Positions 45,853 through 59,728 are shown, numbered from the stretch's first letter. The stretch: DNA of 64,000 nucleotides from Allodiplogaster sudhausi (GCA_945643635.1 CALZFC010000272.1:476501-540500), one strand, 5' to 3'. Program-made: numbers and translations. Notes: generated from the sequence alone by a model not told the origin.

Positions 45853-45932
45853 GCATATTGTTGTTGCTTCCCGTCCGCTCTGCTTTTCTACTCTCCTTCC
45901 TGGGAATCATACGGGAAGCAACAACAATATGC
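45853..45932. repeat. Perfect 22-bp inverted repeat with 36-nt loop
   Basis: GCATATTGTTGTTGCTTCCC plus GT (45853-45874) is exactly complementary to 45911-45932. The loop is CT-rich. No TSD is seen. It could be a tiny MITE or a transcribed hairpin. Confidence 0.85.
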
Positions 45933-46248
45933 TAAAGAAAAGTGCTTAACTGAGATAGAGTGCCATCAATTCTCACTCCTCGCATCATTGCTTGCGTTGA
46001 TGTGAACAGTTTTGTTTCTGCTACACTTCGGTATCAAATATCCCTGTTTGTTGTAATTGCATTTAAATATTTTTTTTAATTTTTCTCTTCAATCCATCAT
46101 TGAAAAAATTAAATATGTACATGCGTAAGCTGGTAATAATTATTGCTAATATAAGGCTAGAACTTTTTGGCAGTAAAATTGTATTGGCTCTCACCACCTG
46201 TCTCCCTACATCTCTTTTTCTTTCTCTATTATTTTCCCCTTTATCTCG

Positions 46249-46292
<44 letters not shown>

Positions 46293-46935
46293 TTTTAAAC
46301 TTTCTCCAAACTCTTTAACTTTTCTCTCTGCCATCTCTCTCTCTCTCTTCTCATTCTTCCTTCTTCATGTTTTCGTCTTTCTTAATTAATTTTCTTTGGT
46401 TTGGAAAAAAATCGGCTTGCCGATGATTTGCACTCTTTCTAAATCGATTTCGAAACCCGTTCACTCGGCATCTCCAATACCAATTAAAAGAATATTCCCT
46501 ATGTGAAGAGTTGTCGAGGAAATAAGATATTTAATTAATGCAAAATCGTTGATAAATAAAATCAATCGCTTTTATATTCATTCATAATTGAATTAGCAAG
46601 TTGGAAAGATTGTTTTAAAGGTGATTATCATTTAGTCACATTTCTGTTAATCACTTCATTAGAGTGCACATCAATCAGGTTTAGATGCGTTCAACTTTTT
46701 TTTTATTACTTTATGTGCGTAAAAAATTTTTAGTCGGATTAATTTTACTCACCAATTAAATCGGCCATAGCTGGCTGATCTTCTTGCCCGAAGCCGTTAC
46801 TCCTTTCGCTACCACTATTTTTTGTTCTTTCACTTCTTTCTTCCTTTACTGCCATGGATAGCAGAAGCACTGCAATATCGTATTTCGAGACGCTACTCTG
46901 ATCTTTTCCCTCTCTTTCTTCTTATCCCCTTTGGC

Positions 46936-47004
<69 letters not shown>

Positions 47005-48150
47005 TCGTCTCTCTTTGTCTCTCTCTCTCTCTGCCTCTCTCTGTCTCTCTCTCTTTGCCATTCTTCCTTTTCCTGGGCTCTTTCTGTCTTTGTCTTCTAT
47101 CTGGCAAGCGATTGGGCTCCTCAATTCCACTTTCGAAAACTTTTCTTCATTATCTTCTCTAGTATTATCAGCAAGTCAGTGCAGAGCCGTTAATTTGTGT
47201 TTGTTAGATGTTGGTATCCCTTGAGGAGTATGGAGAGATGATTCTTATTCCTGGTCGTTGCAACATTTTATTTGATTGATTTTTTCCTCTGTACTACCTG
47301 CTCGATTCTTACTGTAAAAGTGCCTGGCATTCACTTTTCCCATCTTCTCCCTTTCCGTTCCTTTCTTTCACTTCCTTTCCATCACTTGCCTTTTCATGCT
47401 TCCTCTTATCGGATTCCGTGACTTATCGCTCAGAGCTATCATCTCTTATCGCAACAATCTACAGAAGAAGATCAATAATTGATGAAGCATAGAAAGCGTG
47501 GAAGAGAAAGAGAAGGCGAAGTGAATATGATGAAGATAGCGAAATGTTTCATATTGCTGAGCGGGCACGTTTACCTCTGAATGAATAATCTCGCGGCCTA
47601 CATGAATGCTGCCTCCCTGATACCAGTTGGTAGTGGCTTGCTCTGCTTCTCTCTTCTCTCACGGCATGCTCTACTTCTCAGTGCACTCTAATGATATTCC
47701 CTGCTTCTCTGCGTTATCTCGCTGTCTTCTTTAATCTTAGCCCCTTCACTTCATGCCCGCTTTGCTCTCTTTCTCTGCTGATCTCTTCCGCTCTCTCAGT
47801 CAGTCTTTCCCGTCCTAACTCTCCAGGCAGCAATCTCGACTACATTGAACTCATCTCACTCGTCTCTCCCAGCACTGTTCACTCTCTCGTTGCTGAACAA
47901 ACTAACCATTTGCCGCAGAGACTTCAGCCGGCCAACCCATGCAAGCAACAGTCACAGTACCAATGATGAGGGTGAGGGATGGAGAGAAAGAGACTGAGAG
48001 AAAAAGAGAAAGAAAGGAGATTCGCAGATGAATAAAAGAGGAGAGAGTGTGTGGAGGGCGCTAGGGATAGAAACAGTACGATAAAATACAGAGGAGGAGA
48101 TTATAAGCGTACAAGCAGAACACGAGCGTACACAAAAGAGTCAGTACTAA

Positions 48151-48187
<37 letters not shown>

Positions 48188-48507
48188 TGCGAGTGAGAGA
48201 ACGAGAGAGAGAGAGAAGGAAGACTCAGGTCGTTGAAACCGGCTGTTTCAAAACCACCACCTGCCTCGCTCGCTTTCTCTTCTCTCTCAATGGGGCTCGC
48301 TCTTCTGGGCATCTTTTTTTGTTTTCCATGATTTTTACTATTTCACTCTATAATTCGCATAAACAGTCGTTTTTCTGCCGTGAGATGAAATTGGCCATTG
48401 AACATGCCCCGAGGGGCGCATTCGGCTGATCGGTGGAAGAGAATCTTATGAGGGGAGGGGTGTGCACTAAGTGAGGCGCAGAGAGAGAAGGAAGAAAAAG
48501 AGATAGC

Positions 48508-48552
<45 letters not shown>

Positions 48553-49076
48553 CGAGAGGGGGAGGGGGTTGGCGTGCACTAATTGTAGAGAGAGAAGGAG
48601 CAAAAAAGAAGTGAGAAAAAGAGAAACCGAAACAGAATGAGAGAATGGGGTGAATTAGAGAAATGGTGATGGAGATAGCCGTGGTCTGATCACTGATGCA
48701 GCGTTTGTTTGTAAAAGGGGACTTGATATAAAAGGAAATGAGATGATATCGCTGCTAATGCTAAAGTTGGTTGTATTTCTCTGTCTTGATGTATTTGCTT
48801 CAGAGAAAAGAACCAAGGATATGCAGATAAATAGGCTTAGCAATGCATATTCTGGATGTGTGCCATCGACTTTTGCTGCCTTCTTGACGTCTGCTTTTCG
48901 GTGAAATCTCACATCGGATTATGTGAATAGGAAGCAGGAATTCTATGATATTCCGTGGATGTTTATATGCAAATGTATTCCTCACCTCGCAAAGAAGGCA
49001 TGAGCTCACTATACATATTCTTCTTCTTGTCTACTCCGGAGAGAGAGAGAGAGAAGGGGGGAAAGAGAAGCAGAGC

Positions 49077-49125
<49 letters not shown>

Positions 49126-49840
49126 GGAGTAGAGAAGGAATAGAGAAAGAGAGTGAGAGAGAGTGAGAGAGAGAGAGACTGAGAAAGAGAGAGACTTGGA
49201 GTAGAGAAGGAATAGAGAAAGAAAGTGAGAGAGAGAGTGAGAGAGACTGTGAGAGAGAAGAGAAGAAAGGACAACTCGTTCGGTATGTGGTCACAAGTGC
49301 TGATGGCTTCGATCATCACCTCGCCCTCACCTTCGGCTCTCATCGCACATTCCACTGCCATCTCGTATTCTCAAGAGCTCTTTTTCTACCTCTCTCTCTC
49401 TCTCTCTCTCTCTCCCTCTCTCTCTCTCTCTCCCTCCCTCTCTCTGTTCCCTTTCTAATTTTCTGTGAAAAAGTACAGGTTCCCCTGATTCTGTATTTCT
49501 CACTCCTCTTATTTCCGATAATCTCTTCTAATTCTTAGTTTGAGTTGACAGTGTCATGGGATTCGCCATGTGTTCAGTTTCTTCTCTCCTCGTGGCCACT
49601 TCGGCACTGTTAATTGCGCAGTATTTGAGCGGTGTAACCGCGCAAATCAGGTCTCATGAGGCTGTAATCTACATACAGATGATGAGAAAATTAATTCTTA
49701 TGCTAATCCAAGACCTTTGAAAGATGTCACATCATTAGTCAAGATTGCTTCTAACTTTCTTCGGCAATAATGTCGAATCAATTGGTGCCAATATGTTTAA
49801 CAATTTTTAACGGTATTGTATTCTCCCTTATGTATTTATA
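45933..49840. other. No gene seen; microsatellites
   Basis: CT runs lie at 46250-46290 and 46940-47055, and GA at 48150-48220, 48505-48550 and 49040-49260 (with a duplicated GACTTGGAGTAGAGAAGGAA at 49121 and 49193). CT lies at 49391-49445. Pieces with protein-like frames (47691-47966) lack splice or homology support. Confidence 0.45.
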
Positions 49841-49849
49841 CATTATATA

Positions 49850-49875
49850 TACATACATATGTATATATATATATA

Positions 49876-49920
<45 letters not shown>

Positions 49921-49945
49921 CTATATATATATGTATATATAATAT
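49850..49945. repeat. (TA)n microsatellite
   Basis: About 95 bp of TATATA with ATAC interruptions. Confidence 0.95.
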
Positions 49946-50177
49946 ACACATATATTCAACTTTTCATCTTTTATAGTCTTTTAAGTTTGAAGGAGCGCAG
50001 ACAAAGTTTTTCTCATTTTACCAAAACCAAACCTATACAGCTGTATAGAGCATGAACAGAGCTTTCGAATGCACTAGTGGGTTTGGGATGCGCTGAAGTG
50101 TCCTAGTCGATTATCACATTGCGGCAGTACAAATCAGCGGGTTCGCACTATTGAAGAACTACTTCAGAATCAGAAAT

Positions 50178-50430
50178 TTTCATTTCTATATCTCAACAAA
50201 GTGCGTCGCAATGACTTCAGACGTGCATCCAACTCGCCCCCCAGCGCGGCGAGCCCCATATTTGAAGCCTTCATATCTAACGAAATCTCCATTTTCCGAT
50301 CCTTAGACCACTTCCAATCGATTCCGCTTATCAGAAAGTACCTATAAGGAACTTTTGAACAAAGGTCGATTTTGGCTATGTCCGCGGCCTCTTTGATTCG
50401 TTTTGATTCTCTCGCAAATCGCGTCATATG
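50178..50430. repeat. Dispersed repeat copy B
   Basis: A partner of 41042-41279; both copies are followed within 20-150 bp by a GA/CT microsatellite. Confidence 0.8.
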
Positions 50431-50452
50431 CACATATATACTCTTTCTCCCT

Positions 50453-50516
<64 letters not shown>

Positions 50517-50584
50517 CTGCCTCTCTTTCTCTCACTCTTCATCTATGCTCTCCTCTCTCTCCATCTTCCTCTCTCTCGCTCGCG

Positions 50585-50618
<34 letters not shown>

Positions 50619-51834
50619 AGCTGTCTTTCTTTCTCTCACTCTTCATCTCTGCTCTCTAGCATGACTAGGCTGATATCACTTGCGCAGTCAATGAATGCCC
50701 GACACTCCATTGCCGTCTTCCAAAATCTGCCGATTTCTTTCGTGAGAAGGCCCTTCTATTTTGGCTGCTCTCCTCTGTTTCTCACTATTGCATGCATATC
50801 AGCATCCTGGCCTTTCTCGTTGACTCCACTCCAGCTCCTCAAAATCTTTCTCTCTCTCCCTCCTTCTCTTTTCCCCTGCTTCCGTTATCATTCACTGTAA
50901 TACGGTTGTCCACCGACACTTGCCCCTCCCAGTTGTCGCTTACTAGATGGTCTAGATTGTTTTGTTGTTTTCTAGTGTGGCATGAGGGAATACCTACCAT
51001 TTATTTTGCATCAGTATAATTGCTTTTACACATCTTATATTCGCTCCCTTCAGATATTTATTGACTGCCCCTCATCGTTCACAGGTATGCGGCAGGCATA
51101 CACCGCTAGCTATTTTCCTGTGGCATTTAATCATAATAACGAAAACTCGAATCATTTGTTATCGCTTTCGCATTCTCTGTCAATATCTCTCTATTCTCTC
51201 ATTGTCAGCTATCTCTTCACTCTCTCACCTGACCAATGTCTCTGGCAACTTGTATTTTGCCTAGGTGCCCCATGCTCGAGAGCAGAAATACTCCGGTCGG
51301 TTCTCTCTCTCTCTCTCTCCCCCTCTCTCTCTCTCTCTTTCTCTCGTTCCCTCTCTCTCTCTCTCCTTTTCTCTCTCTCTCCTCTCTCTAGTCCAAGCAT
51401 TGGTTGGCCTCCTGGTCGTTTCGTTGTCGGCGCCAACTCACAGGCGCATTCGCTTTCATATTTCTTCCTGCTCTCTGTCTTCTCTAGACTCTCTCCTCTT
51501 CTCTCTCTCTCTCCCACTTCTCTTCCCTCTCCGCAATCCACCATTCTCTTCCACAGTGTTATTGCCGACGACACAGAGTCACAGAGAACGTGAGGCAGTC
51601 ACATCAATGCCTCGTCGGCCTTCTGCCCTTCTCTATCTCTCTCTCCTCTCTCTCCCTTTCTCTCTCTCTATCTCTCTCTCGCTCTCTCTCCTCTCTTCAC
51701 TTGCCATATGTGAGTGTGAAAAGCTCATATATTCCTTTTCTTCTTCATCTTTGCCTCTTTAATTCTCTCTTGTTCTCGACTTTGACGTTGTACCGACGAC
51801 TAGTCTCTTTTTTTCTCGTCTCTCTTTGTCCATT

Positions 51835-51890
<56 letters not shown>

Positions 51891-51936
51891 AAACACTGAT
51901 CCCTCACTCTCTCCCATTTTTTTTCATCCTTTCCAG
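50431..51936. other. CT-rich sequence, no gene seen
   Basis: Strong CT tracts lie at 50449-50515, 50560-50620, 51300-51400 and 51630-51700, and CACACA at 51870-51890. No exon was identified. Confidence 0.5.
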
Positions 51937-52274
51937 CATGCCGCCTCAATTGAACACACAGGTTGGTGACGCGCCGTGAATAAAAAAGATGCCGAGTAAG
52001 CATCTTGATGCCCTATGACTTACCCTTTTCTCTCTGCCCATTTTGTGGTCTTTTTCTATTCCTTTCTCTCCTAATCTCATTCTTTTCCCACTGTCTCATT
52101 CCTCCCTCTTCTCTCTGTTTCTCTCTTTCTCTCTTCACTTCCGTGTCGATTGTCGTGCTTGCATTGTGAGCTGACCCGCTGGGATGAGTTGCCTTGCAGC
52201 GCGCTCCCTCGCCGAGTGGCCCGCACCGGCCGCCAAGCAATAGCGAGAAGCCGCCAGTTAGAAGAGTCAGGAAG
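51937..52274 (+). CDS. msi: Candidate alternative 5' exons of Musashi
   Basis: Exon a (51937-51961) follows a pyrimidine-rich TTTCCAG and contains ATG, encoding MPPQLNTQ before a GT donor. Exon b (52200-52274) follows CTTGCAG and encodes RAPSPSGPHRPPSNSEKPPV then RRVRK before GTCGTA. Both are phase 0 throughout, and exon b can join directly to the phase-0 exon at 53005. That would give a Musashi isoform with a different N-terminus from the one starting at 52674. Support is from splice signals and phase only. Confidence 0.4.
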
Positions 52275-52673
52275 GTCGTAGCTGAGGAGGAGGAGAGAGA
52301 CTGCGGCTGGATTCCCCCTTCGTTTTCTGCAGAAGGGCTCTCCATCCCATCTCCCGTTCGGCAAGCCATCAGCAAAATAGCTGGCACGCCAAGGCAGATA
52401 CACAGCTGACTGCAGTGGTTACTCTGCATCCCTCTCTCTTTCTCTCGTCCCTCTCGTTCTCCCACACTTCCCTCCTACTCCAGAGGAGAAGCTTCAAAGC
52501 AGCATAGTCTTTTTTCCTCCCCTCTACTATTTTATTCTACTCTTCGTGCATTGATTTGTGCGTCTTCAACGATAGTAGCAGTGCAAGGAGCAGCAGAACA
52601 CCGTCACATCCTAGTTGAACACTGACCCGATTAGACAAGTCACTCTTCTATCCGTCAAGATTACGGTAGCTGT

Positions 52674-55600
52674 ATGGAGAATAGCACGGCGTCGCCCGGT
52701 AACGGTGCTCTGAAGACGTCCTCGACCACGGCTCTCACAACTCCTCCGCCGTCGGTTCGTGAACTCACTAAATTTTACATATAAGACGCATGCAAAAAGA
52801 AGCATCTAATGGTAAGTAATAAGTATGAGTGAACATGAATTATGGTGAATTTTTTTCCCAGTTATCAAAGGTATATAAGTTGCGTGGTGGAAAGTGATAG
52901 TGTGCTATCCGATTAGTTATGCTAGATAGTGGTTAATGGATTATAACGTGAGTTCTCTCGCCCTCTTTGTTGATAGCTTGGATTTGAAGCTTTTTTTTCT
53001 CCAGACAGTCATCACGAAAGACGACGCTCCACACAGCGAGGCCGGCGAGCCTCAGCTCAATGCGGAATCGGAGGCGGACTCACCGGTCCAGGATCCAGGG
53101 TACGTGCAAGGCATTTTCGAAATCTTTATTTTCTTTTGAAAGAATCGCAGCAGTGTTTTGCCCATTAATTCCGAATGTAGACTCATGTTTTCTTCCCCTT
53201 TTCATCTCTTTGGTAATCCTTATATCGAACTCTTCAATTTCAGGAAGATGTTTATTGGCGGACTGAGCTGGCAAACGACGGCTGGTCTGTTCTTTTCCTT
53301 TTTTTATCCTTCTTATTCTCCGTCAAAACAGTGCTGTAATTTATTATTATTATTATTATTTATAATAATAATATTAATATTAATAATAATTATTATTATT
53401 TTCATTGTTATTATTATTCTTATTAATTATTGATTATTGGAGTAATGATTAAAAATAGTGTCTGCTGCTTTCTCCCCTCTAACAACTGGCGAACCTTTAA
53501 ATGTTTATATATCCTTATTGTGATTTACATTTTGAGATCTGATGGTCCCCTTCTCGTTCTGTCCATTTATCTCACCCCAGAAGATTTCGAGGGTGTTTTT
53601 TTTCTACCTTTTCTCAAGTCATTTGCGTGCATTTCACATGGGGGTTAGATTGTCCATCTTACGATTGAATTATGGACGGAGAAGAGAAACAAAGAAAAAT
53701 GATATTGAGGGATTGATATTAGGAGCGTATTGCACAGATTGTCATCAGAAAAGAAACATCTATACTGGTTGTTATTGAGATCAAAAATGGGAGTGATACT
53801 ACAAGGTTCTCAATGCATCTTGAGCAGTGAACTTGTTTTGTTTTCCTGTGCCTCCCCATCGCTTTCTGGCGCTATAAAGCGGAAGAGCAAAACAGGGCTC
53901 TCGATGTCGTTGTCTGTTCTAGTCAACAATCTCCACTTTCTAGTCTCGAGTCTGTCTCATTCAAAAGCAGGACACTGCATCTGTTCTTGACGCGAAAGAT
54001 GCATTTTTGAAGTTTATTGACCTTGGAATGGGGCAATTTTTTCTATCTTAATCCCAAGAGAATGAAGAACATTTCTGTTATGCAGCCTGACATACAGGAC
54101 TCTTACGGTATCTGTCCTATCGTTAGCGTTCTTTGACATAAGGCACTCCTTTGTTGTAGGATCAGGGAAATTGTGTCATTCATAGAAGATTATGTATGTG
54201 AAAAAGGTTATGGGAATTACTCCATATTTTATTTGCCAAAACATTGTCTTAAAAAAACAATAGCGATATCGATAGAGTGCGTACAGCGGTTGATACCGTA
54301 AATGTAGTCTACAAAGATGTGTCCCTTATTACCTTAACTCTGATTTCAGAGGGCCTCCGCGACTACTTCAGCCAGTTCGGAGAGGTCAACGAGTGTATGG
54401 TCATGCGTGATCCAGCCACCAAGCGGGCTAGGTACATTTCCCTTTCTCCTGGAATATCATTTATCACAATTTGCATCTTCAATATATGTTTTACTACATA
54501 GATTTATCTTAAAATGTAAATTAGAAGTAGAGAACACAGATAAATCAGTGGAAAATTTGCTGATCGTTACGACAACATGAATGGTATGATTTTCAAAAAT
54601 GAAACTTAGGGGATTCGGCTTCATCACCTTCGCGAATCCGTCGAGTGTGGAGAAGGTTATGGCCGTGGAAGACCACGAATTGGATGGCAAGAAGGAAAGC
54701 TGCTGCCTTTATTCCTATTTCAATTCTTATGCTTATCTTTCTTTCATTAGGTCAATACGTCTTTTGAGTTTAAAGTCTTTTCTGATTGGAGTGAAAGTCA
54801 CTTTATTCTTCCAGATCGATCCAAAGGTCGCTTTCCCAAAGCGGGCACAGACAAAGGCGAGTTGTAATCGTTTTCTCTGTATTGTTATGTTTTAGATGTT
54901 TTCTTGGCGCGATACGTGTTGCATGAGATTTCTTTTGGAATCTTCGATGCCATCACCGCAGCCCTTTCCCTCCCAACCTGGTATTCCCATCTCTCGGTCC
55001 TCGCCTAACCCAAAGCCTGCTAACTGGCGCGATGGAGCGTAGTAGAAAATTAACGAAAACTTTCTGGATAGCCCAGTTACCTACCTGTAAAGCTTCAAAA
55101 ACGTTCCCTCCATCTGCCCCTTGGCGATAAACTTTCTACTTCGGGGGAAAAACCCCTCGCCAGGCCGAGTTCAAATGACTTTCGAATTTGCATAGAATAG
55201 GTCGATTTCTAACCCATGTCCTTGAACTTTCTATTATATTGTGGTAAGGTATATATACCTATCGCAGGGGAAAAATTAGGATCCGAACCGGACTACCCAC
55301 GCAATTTTTGAGACCCGAAAATTCATATTTTTGGCTTACCCACCCTATCTTTTCAAAAAAATTACATTTTTGGCTTACCCATCCTTTTTTGAGCCCTGCG
55401 GAGACCTTACCCACTCTCTTTTATAGGACCCTCGAACCACCCTTTTTTCCCCTGACCTATCGCATTTTCCCGGTTAACACAACTAAAATAATATACTGCA
55501 GTAAAACCGACCCGGAACCGGAAGAAAAGTACAAAGCTGTCGTCGTGCAACTATTAAATAAATGGGGGAAAAATTTGCAATGCGAACGCGAAGGATGTCA

Positions 55601-56628
55601 ACTGACGTCGCAAGTGGAAAGAGACTGAAAGAATGTTTTTTTTAAATGAAAGAGTCCTGTTGTTGTTTGAAGTTGGACTTTGTTAGGCAAAGTTAAGGGA
55701 AGTGTAATCGGTAGTGTTTGCATTCCTGTTTCCCTCCAACTCATATTCCATCTTTGTGCATTTCTCTTATTCCTTCAATTTCCTACACCTATTATCGGTC
55801 TAACTTCTTTTTTTTCCATTTCTCTTCGTCTGTCGTACTTTACCAGTAAATCTCCCGTTTTCCCTTAACTTCTCATTAACCGGTAGTACGTTTCCTCAAT
55901 TCACCATTTCCGACCACGAAATCGTGCGCTTCTTTCTCTTTCTTCCTTTCTAAGGATCGCACTCTGTGCTACCTAGTAGCCCTTCTCTCTCTCTCCTCTC
56001 TCACTCCTCTCTCTCTCACTCCTCTCTTTCTCCTCTCTCACTCCTCTATATCTCCCTCCTCTCTCCCTCCTCTCTCTCTCTCCTCTGTCTCTCTCTCTCC
56101 TCTGTCTCTCTCCTCTGTCTCTCTTCTCTCTCCCTCTCTTCTCTCTCCCTCTCTTCTCTCTCCCTCTCTTCTCTCTCCCTCTCTTCGCTCTCCCTCTCTT
56201 CTCTCTCCTCTATCGCCATCTCCTCTTTCTCTCCCTCCCTCCATCTGCATTGTATCTCTCTCCAGTGCATCTATAGGCCCTCTACGCTTATGTTAGCGGT
56301 GTACCTCAGAAGCCTGGGCAACCCGGCCTCTACCGCCAGTGGCTAGAACCCCTCCCTCTCCCCAACTTCCCCCTCTTCCTCACTCACTTCTCCTTCTTTC
56401 CAAATCCCGGCGCTTACATGCTTGAAGGGTCCTTCTCCCTCTTGAAAGGGGCACTCCCTGTGCCAGTTGGCCTTAGATGCCAGTGAAGGAAGGTCCCAGT
56501 CTGTCTTCATCCTTCCCTCCCTCCCTCCTTCCCTCCCTCCCTCCCTCCTTCCCTCCCTCCCTCCCTCCTTCCCTCCCTCCCTCCCTCCCTCCCTCCCTCC
56601 CTCCCTCCCTCCCTCCCTCCCTCCCTTC

Positions 56629-56667
<39 letters not shown>

Positions 56668-57554
56668 TCTTCCTCTTCCTCCCTCTCCCTCTCCCTCTCC
56701 CTCCCTCCCCTTCTCTCTTTCTCTTTCCCTCTCCCTCCATCTCTCTCTCTCTCTCTCTCCCTCTCTCTCTCTCTCTCCCTCTCTCTCTCTCTCTTTTTTC
56801 TCTTTCTCCTCTTTCTCCTTGTCCGACTCTATAGCACCTTTACGATCAATTTCATGTTAGAACACATCAAATATTTCTTTGCCCAATTATGCATTTTACT
56901 AGTATTTGTGAATATCTATGGAATTGAAAAATTTAATGATTTTTTTTTCGTTTTTCTTCTTAAGTTCTGTTCTTTACTAGTAATATTTTGTGCCGTTATT
57001 TTGTTACAAACAATGATATAAGTCAAATCGCGCCATGCAGGTATTATATTTTTTGTTTCGTTCATGATTGGGCTAATTTTGGTCGTAAGGCAAGAGTGGG
57101 TGAATATTCTGGAGTAGACTCATTGGGACGAGGTCGGTGAGACAACTCAACTATGATGCTGCAGCCAACAGCCACCACTGCCTTTCTCGCTCCTCAGGTT
57201 GTGCTTCTCGATTCTCCCTCTGTCTAGCAGTTCTCAACCATTTCCCAGCAACTAAAATCTAATATGTAGCTAGAAAATGATTTTCAGTCCAGCTCCTTGA
57301 CTCTATTGTATTGTGAATACCATGGTTTTCGTTGTGCACATACCCTTGTGAATGAACTCGTCCCCTTCCTCCTGCCCTCCCTTGGAGCTGGCAGCCCCCT
57401 CTCCCGTACTCATTAGGCCAATGATTCTCCTCTTGCACGTTGCAAGGTGCAGTCTTCTGAACATTTTCTTGCCTGACAAGCAGAGGTCTCTCCCTCTCAC
57501 TCCCTGCAATACTGCGCATGCAGATTCGGCATTTTACCCTTTGACTTGAGATCG

Positions 57555-57588
<34 letters not shown>

Positions 57589-57779
57589 ATTGGAGAGGAA
57601 ATTGAAGAGAAAGATGGAGACAGAGAGCAGACGCTACTCGCGAATTCCTTGTCGAGGTGGCCAAAGTGGACGTTGGACGCGATAATTGCCGCCGCGAGCA
57701 CCTCAGAGAGCCTTCGGCATCCTAAACTCATTTTGCGTCGTTGCGCCCTCTGCTATTCTCTCTCTCTTTCTCTCTCTCT

Positions 57780-57813
<34 letters not shown>

Positions 57814-58486
57814 ATCTTCCTCAGCTCCTTCCTACTCCACTCGATCTGTCCTTATACCAACTGTTGAACGTGAGGACTATGCCGCAGTGTCAAAACTTGG
57901 CCTTCCACATTCAATATTCATTGTTCTTTCAATGAAAAAAGTTATTCGTTTAGTCATGAAGAAGTTGCTTTAAATTTGGAATTAATTCGCTAGCTAATGA
58001 ATAAGAGTAATTTGTTTACTTATCACATTGACATGGTCAGTGTGTTAGTTGGAGACTGAAGGAGAAGAGAATAAGTGCTGGCGTCTTGCACAACAAACAG
58101 GGAAGCATTTAGTAGGGTGAAATGCTCGCGGTAAATGGAGCATGAAGTAATGGGCCGAAGTGACAGTCTAAGTTTGTGCATGTAGTACTGCGTTTGTTTA
58201 TTCATTGGAAGATAATTCCATGGTTTTCAACAAGATATTACAAAAGTGAACTTCTTCTTTCTGGCTGGAAATTAACAATCATCACGCGGTAACACAAGTA
58301 GACTGCAAAAAATAAAATGGAAATTTGGAATCGGTAAAGCATTTCGTGGATATAATTTGTGCTGATTTAGATGGTAGTAAAGACGAAGAAAGTTTTCATC
58401 GGAGGTCTCTCTGCTTCTTCCACTCTTGAGGACATGAAGTCATACTTCGAGCAGTACGGAAAGGTTTCTTTCTCTTTTGCAAATGT

Positions 58487-58529
<43 letters not shown>

Positions 58530-58930
58530 TATAATATGTATGTATATATAGGTAGATAGATAGATAAGAAAACGAGAACATCTTTATGCTGTAAATAATA
58601 ACGAAAATTCCATAACTCTCGGTAAGTGAGTGATCTGGCAAAATGGTTTTGAAATTTTTTTAATGTTTTCTTGGCAAAACCTGCGTTTTCCCCGAATGAT
58701 TATCGATCAGTCTCCCCCTCCCCTGCCATATTTGCAGTTCCTTCTTGTCTCAGCCATGCATTCGCCATGTCCGTGCTATTCTCTTTCCATTGGACGCTCC
58801 GATTTAAATCTCGAATTTCGTTGCAGTAAATCTCTACTAGGAAGTATGTGTGCTCACTCTACCCTTTCGCATCATTTCAGTTCTCTCTCTTTCCCTCCTC
58901 CGTCGCTTTCCCTCCCTCTCTCTCTCACTT

Positions 58931-58980
<50 letters not shown>

Positions 58981-59145
58981 TCGCTTTCTCTGAGTATCTC
59001 TGTCCTTCCTCGTCTCGCCAATGTCACTCTCCAACAAGGACCGATGCCATCTCGGTTGACTAGGGCATTCGGGAGTCCTGAAAGGACACCCTCCGCTTTC
59101 CCACTGAGCAGCTACACCTGCGACTAGGGTTTCTCTCACATGTTG

Positions 59146-59193
<48 letters not shown>

Positions 59194-59687
59194 GAGGTTG
59201 AATTCTCGATGATTTTGCAATTTAACAAATAAACGCAATACATCCTTGAACCATTCCACAAATAACATGTCTCAGATTCCCAATATTTATTAGAAGTGTA
59301 AGAATAAGAGAAGATTAAATTACAAATGAATATTACAGGTGGAGGATGCAATGCTCATGTTCGACAAGACAACCCAGCGCCATCGAGGTGAGATTCCCGT
59401 TTTCTAACTATTTAAGGCGGCCGAATTTTCTCGTAAATTCTTTAGGCGACAATATTAGTAGCAGTTCTTACTCTTTCTCACTGTCTCTTTCTCTTATGCG
59501 ATTTCTTTTCTCTGCTAAGGAGTAAACAATTGCAAAGACTTCATAGGCAGCTTCATCATATTCCTATATTAAACTTCGTGAGGAAGAGTGGCCAAAATTT
59601 TCCTGCTAAACCTTATGAGTTCTCGGCAAGATTTGTTAGGTACTTGAGGTTCTCTCTCTCTCTCACTATCTCTCTCTCTCTCCCTCC

Positions 59688-59728
<41 letters not shown>

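Noticed and set aside
47691..47966. 91-residue plus-strand frame
   Set aside because: No homology recognised, CT-rich surroundings, no supporting splice sites.
56507..56740. Glu/Gly/Arg frames on the minus strand
   Set aside because: They are read from (CCCT)n repeats, not a gene.
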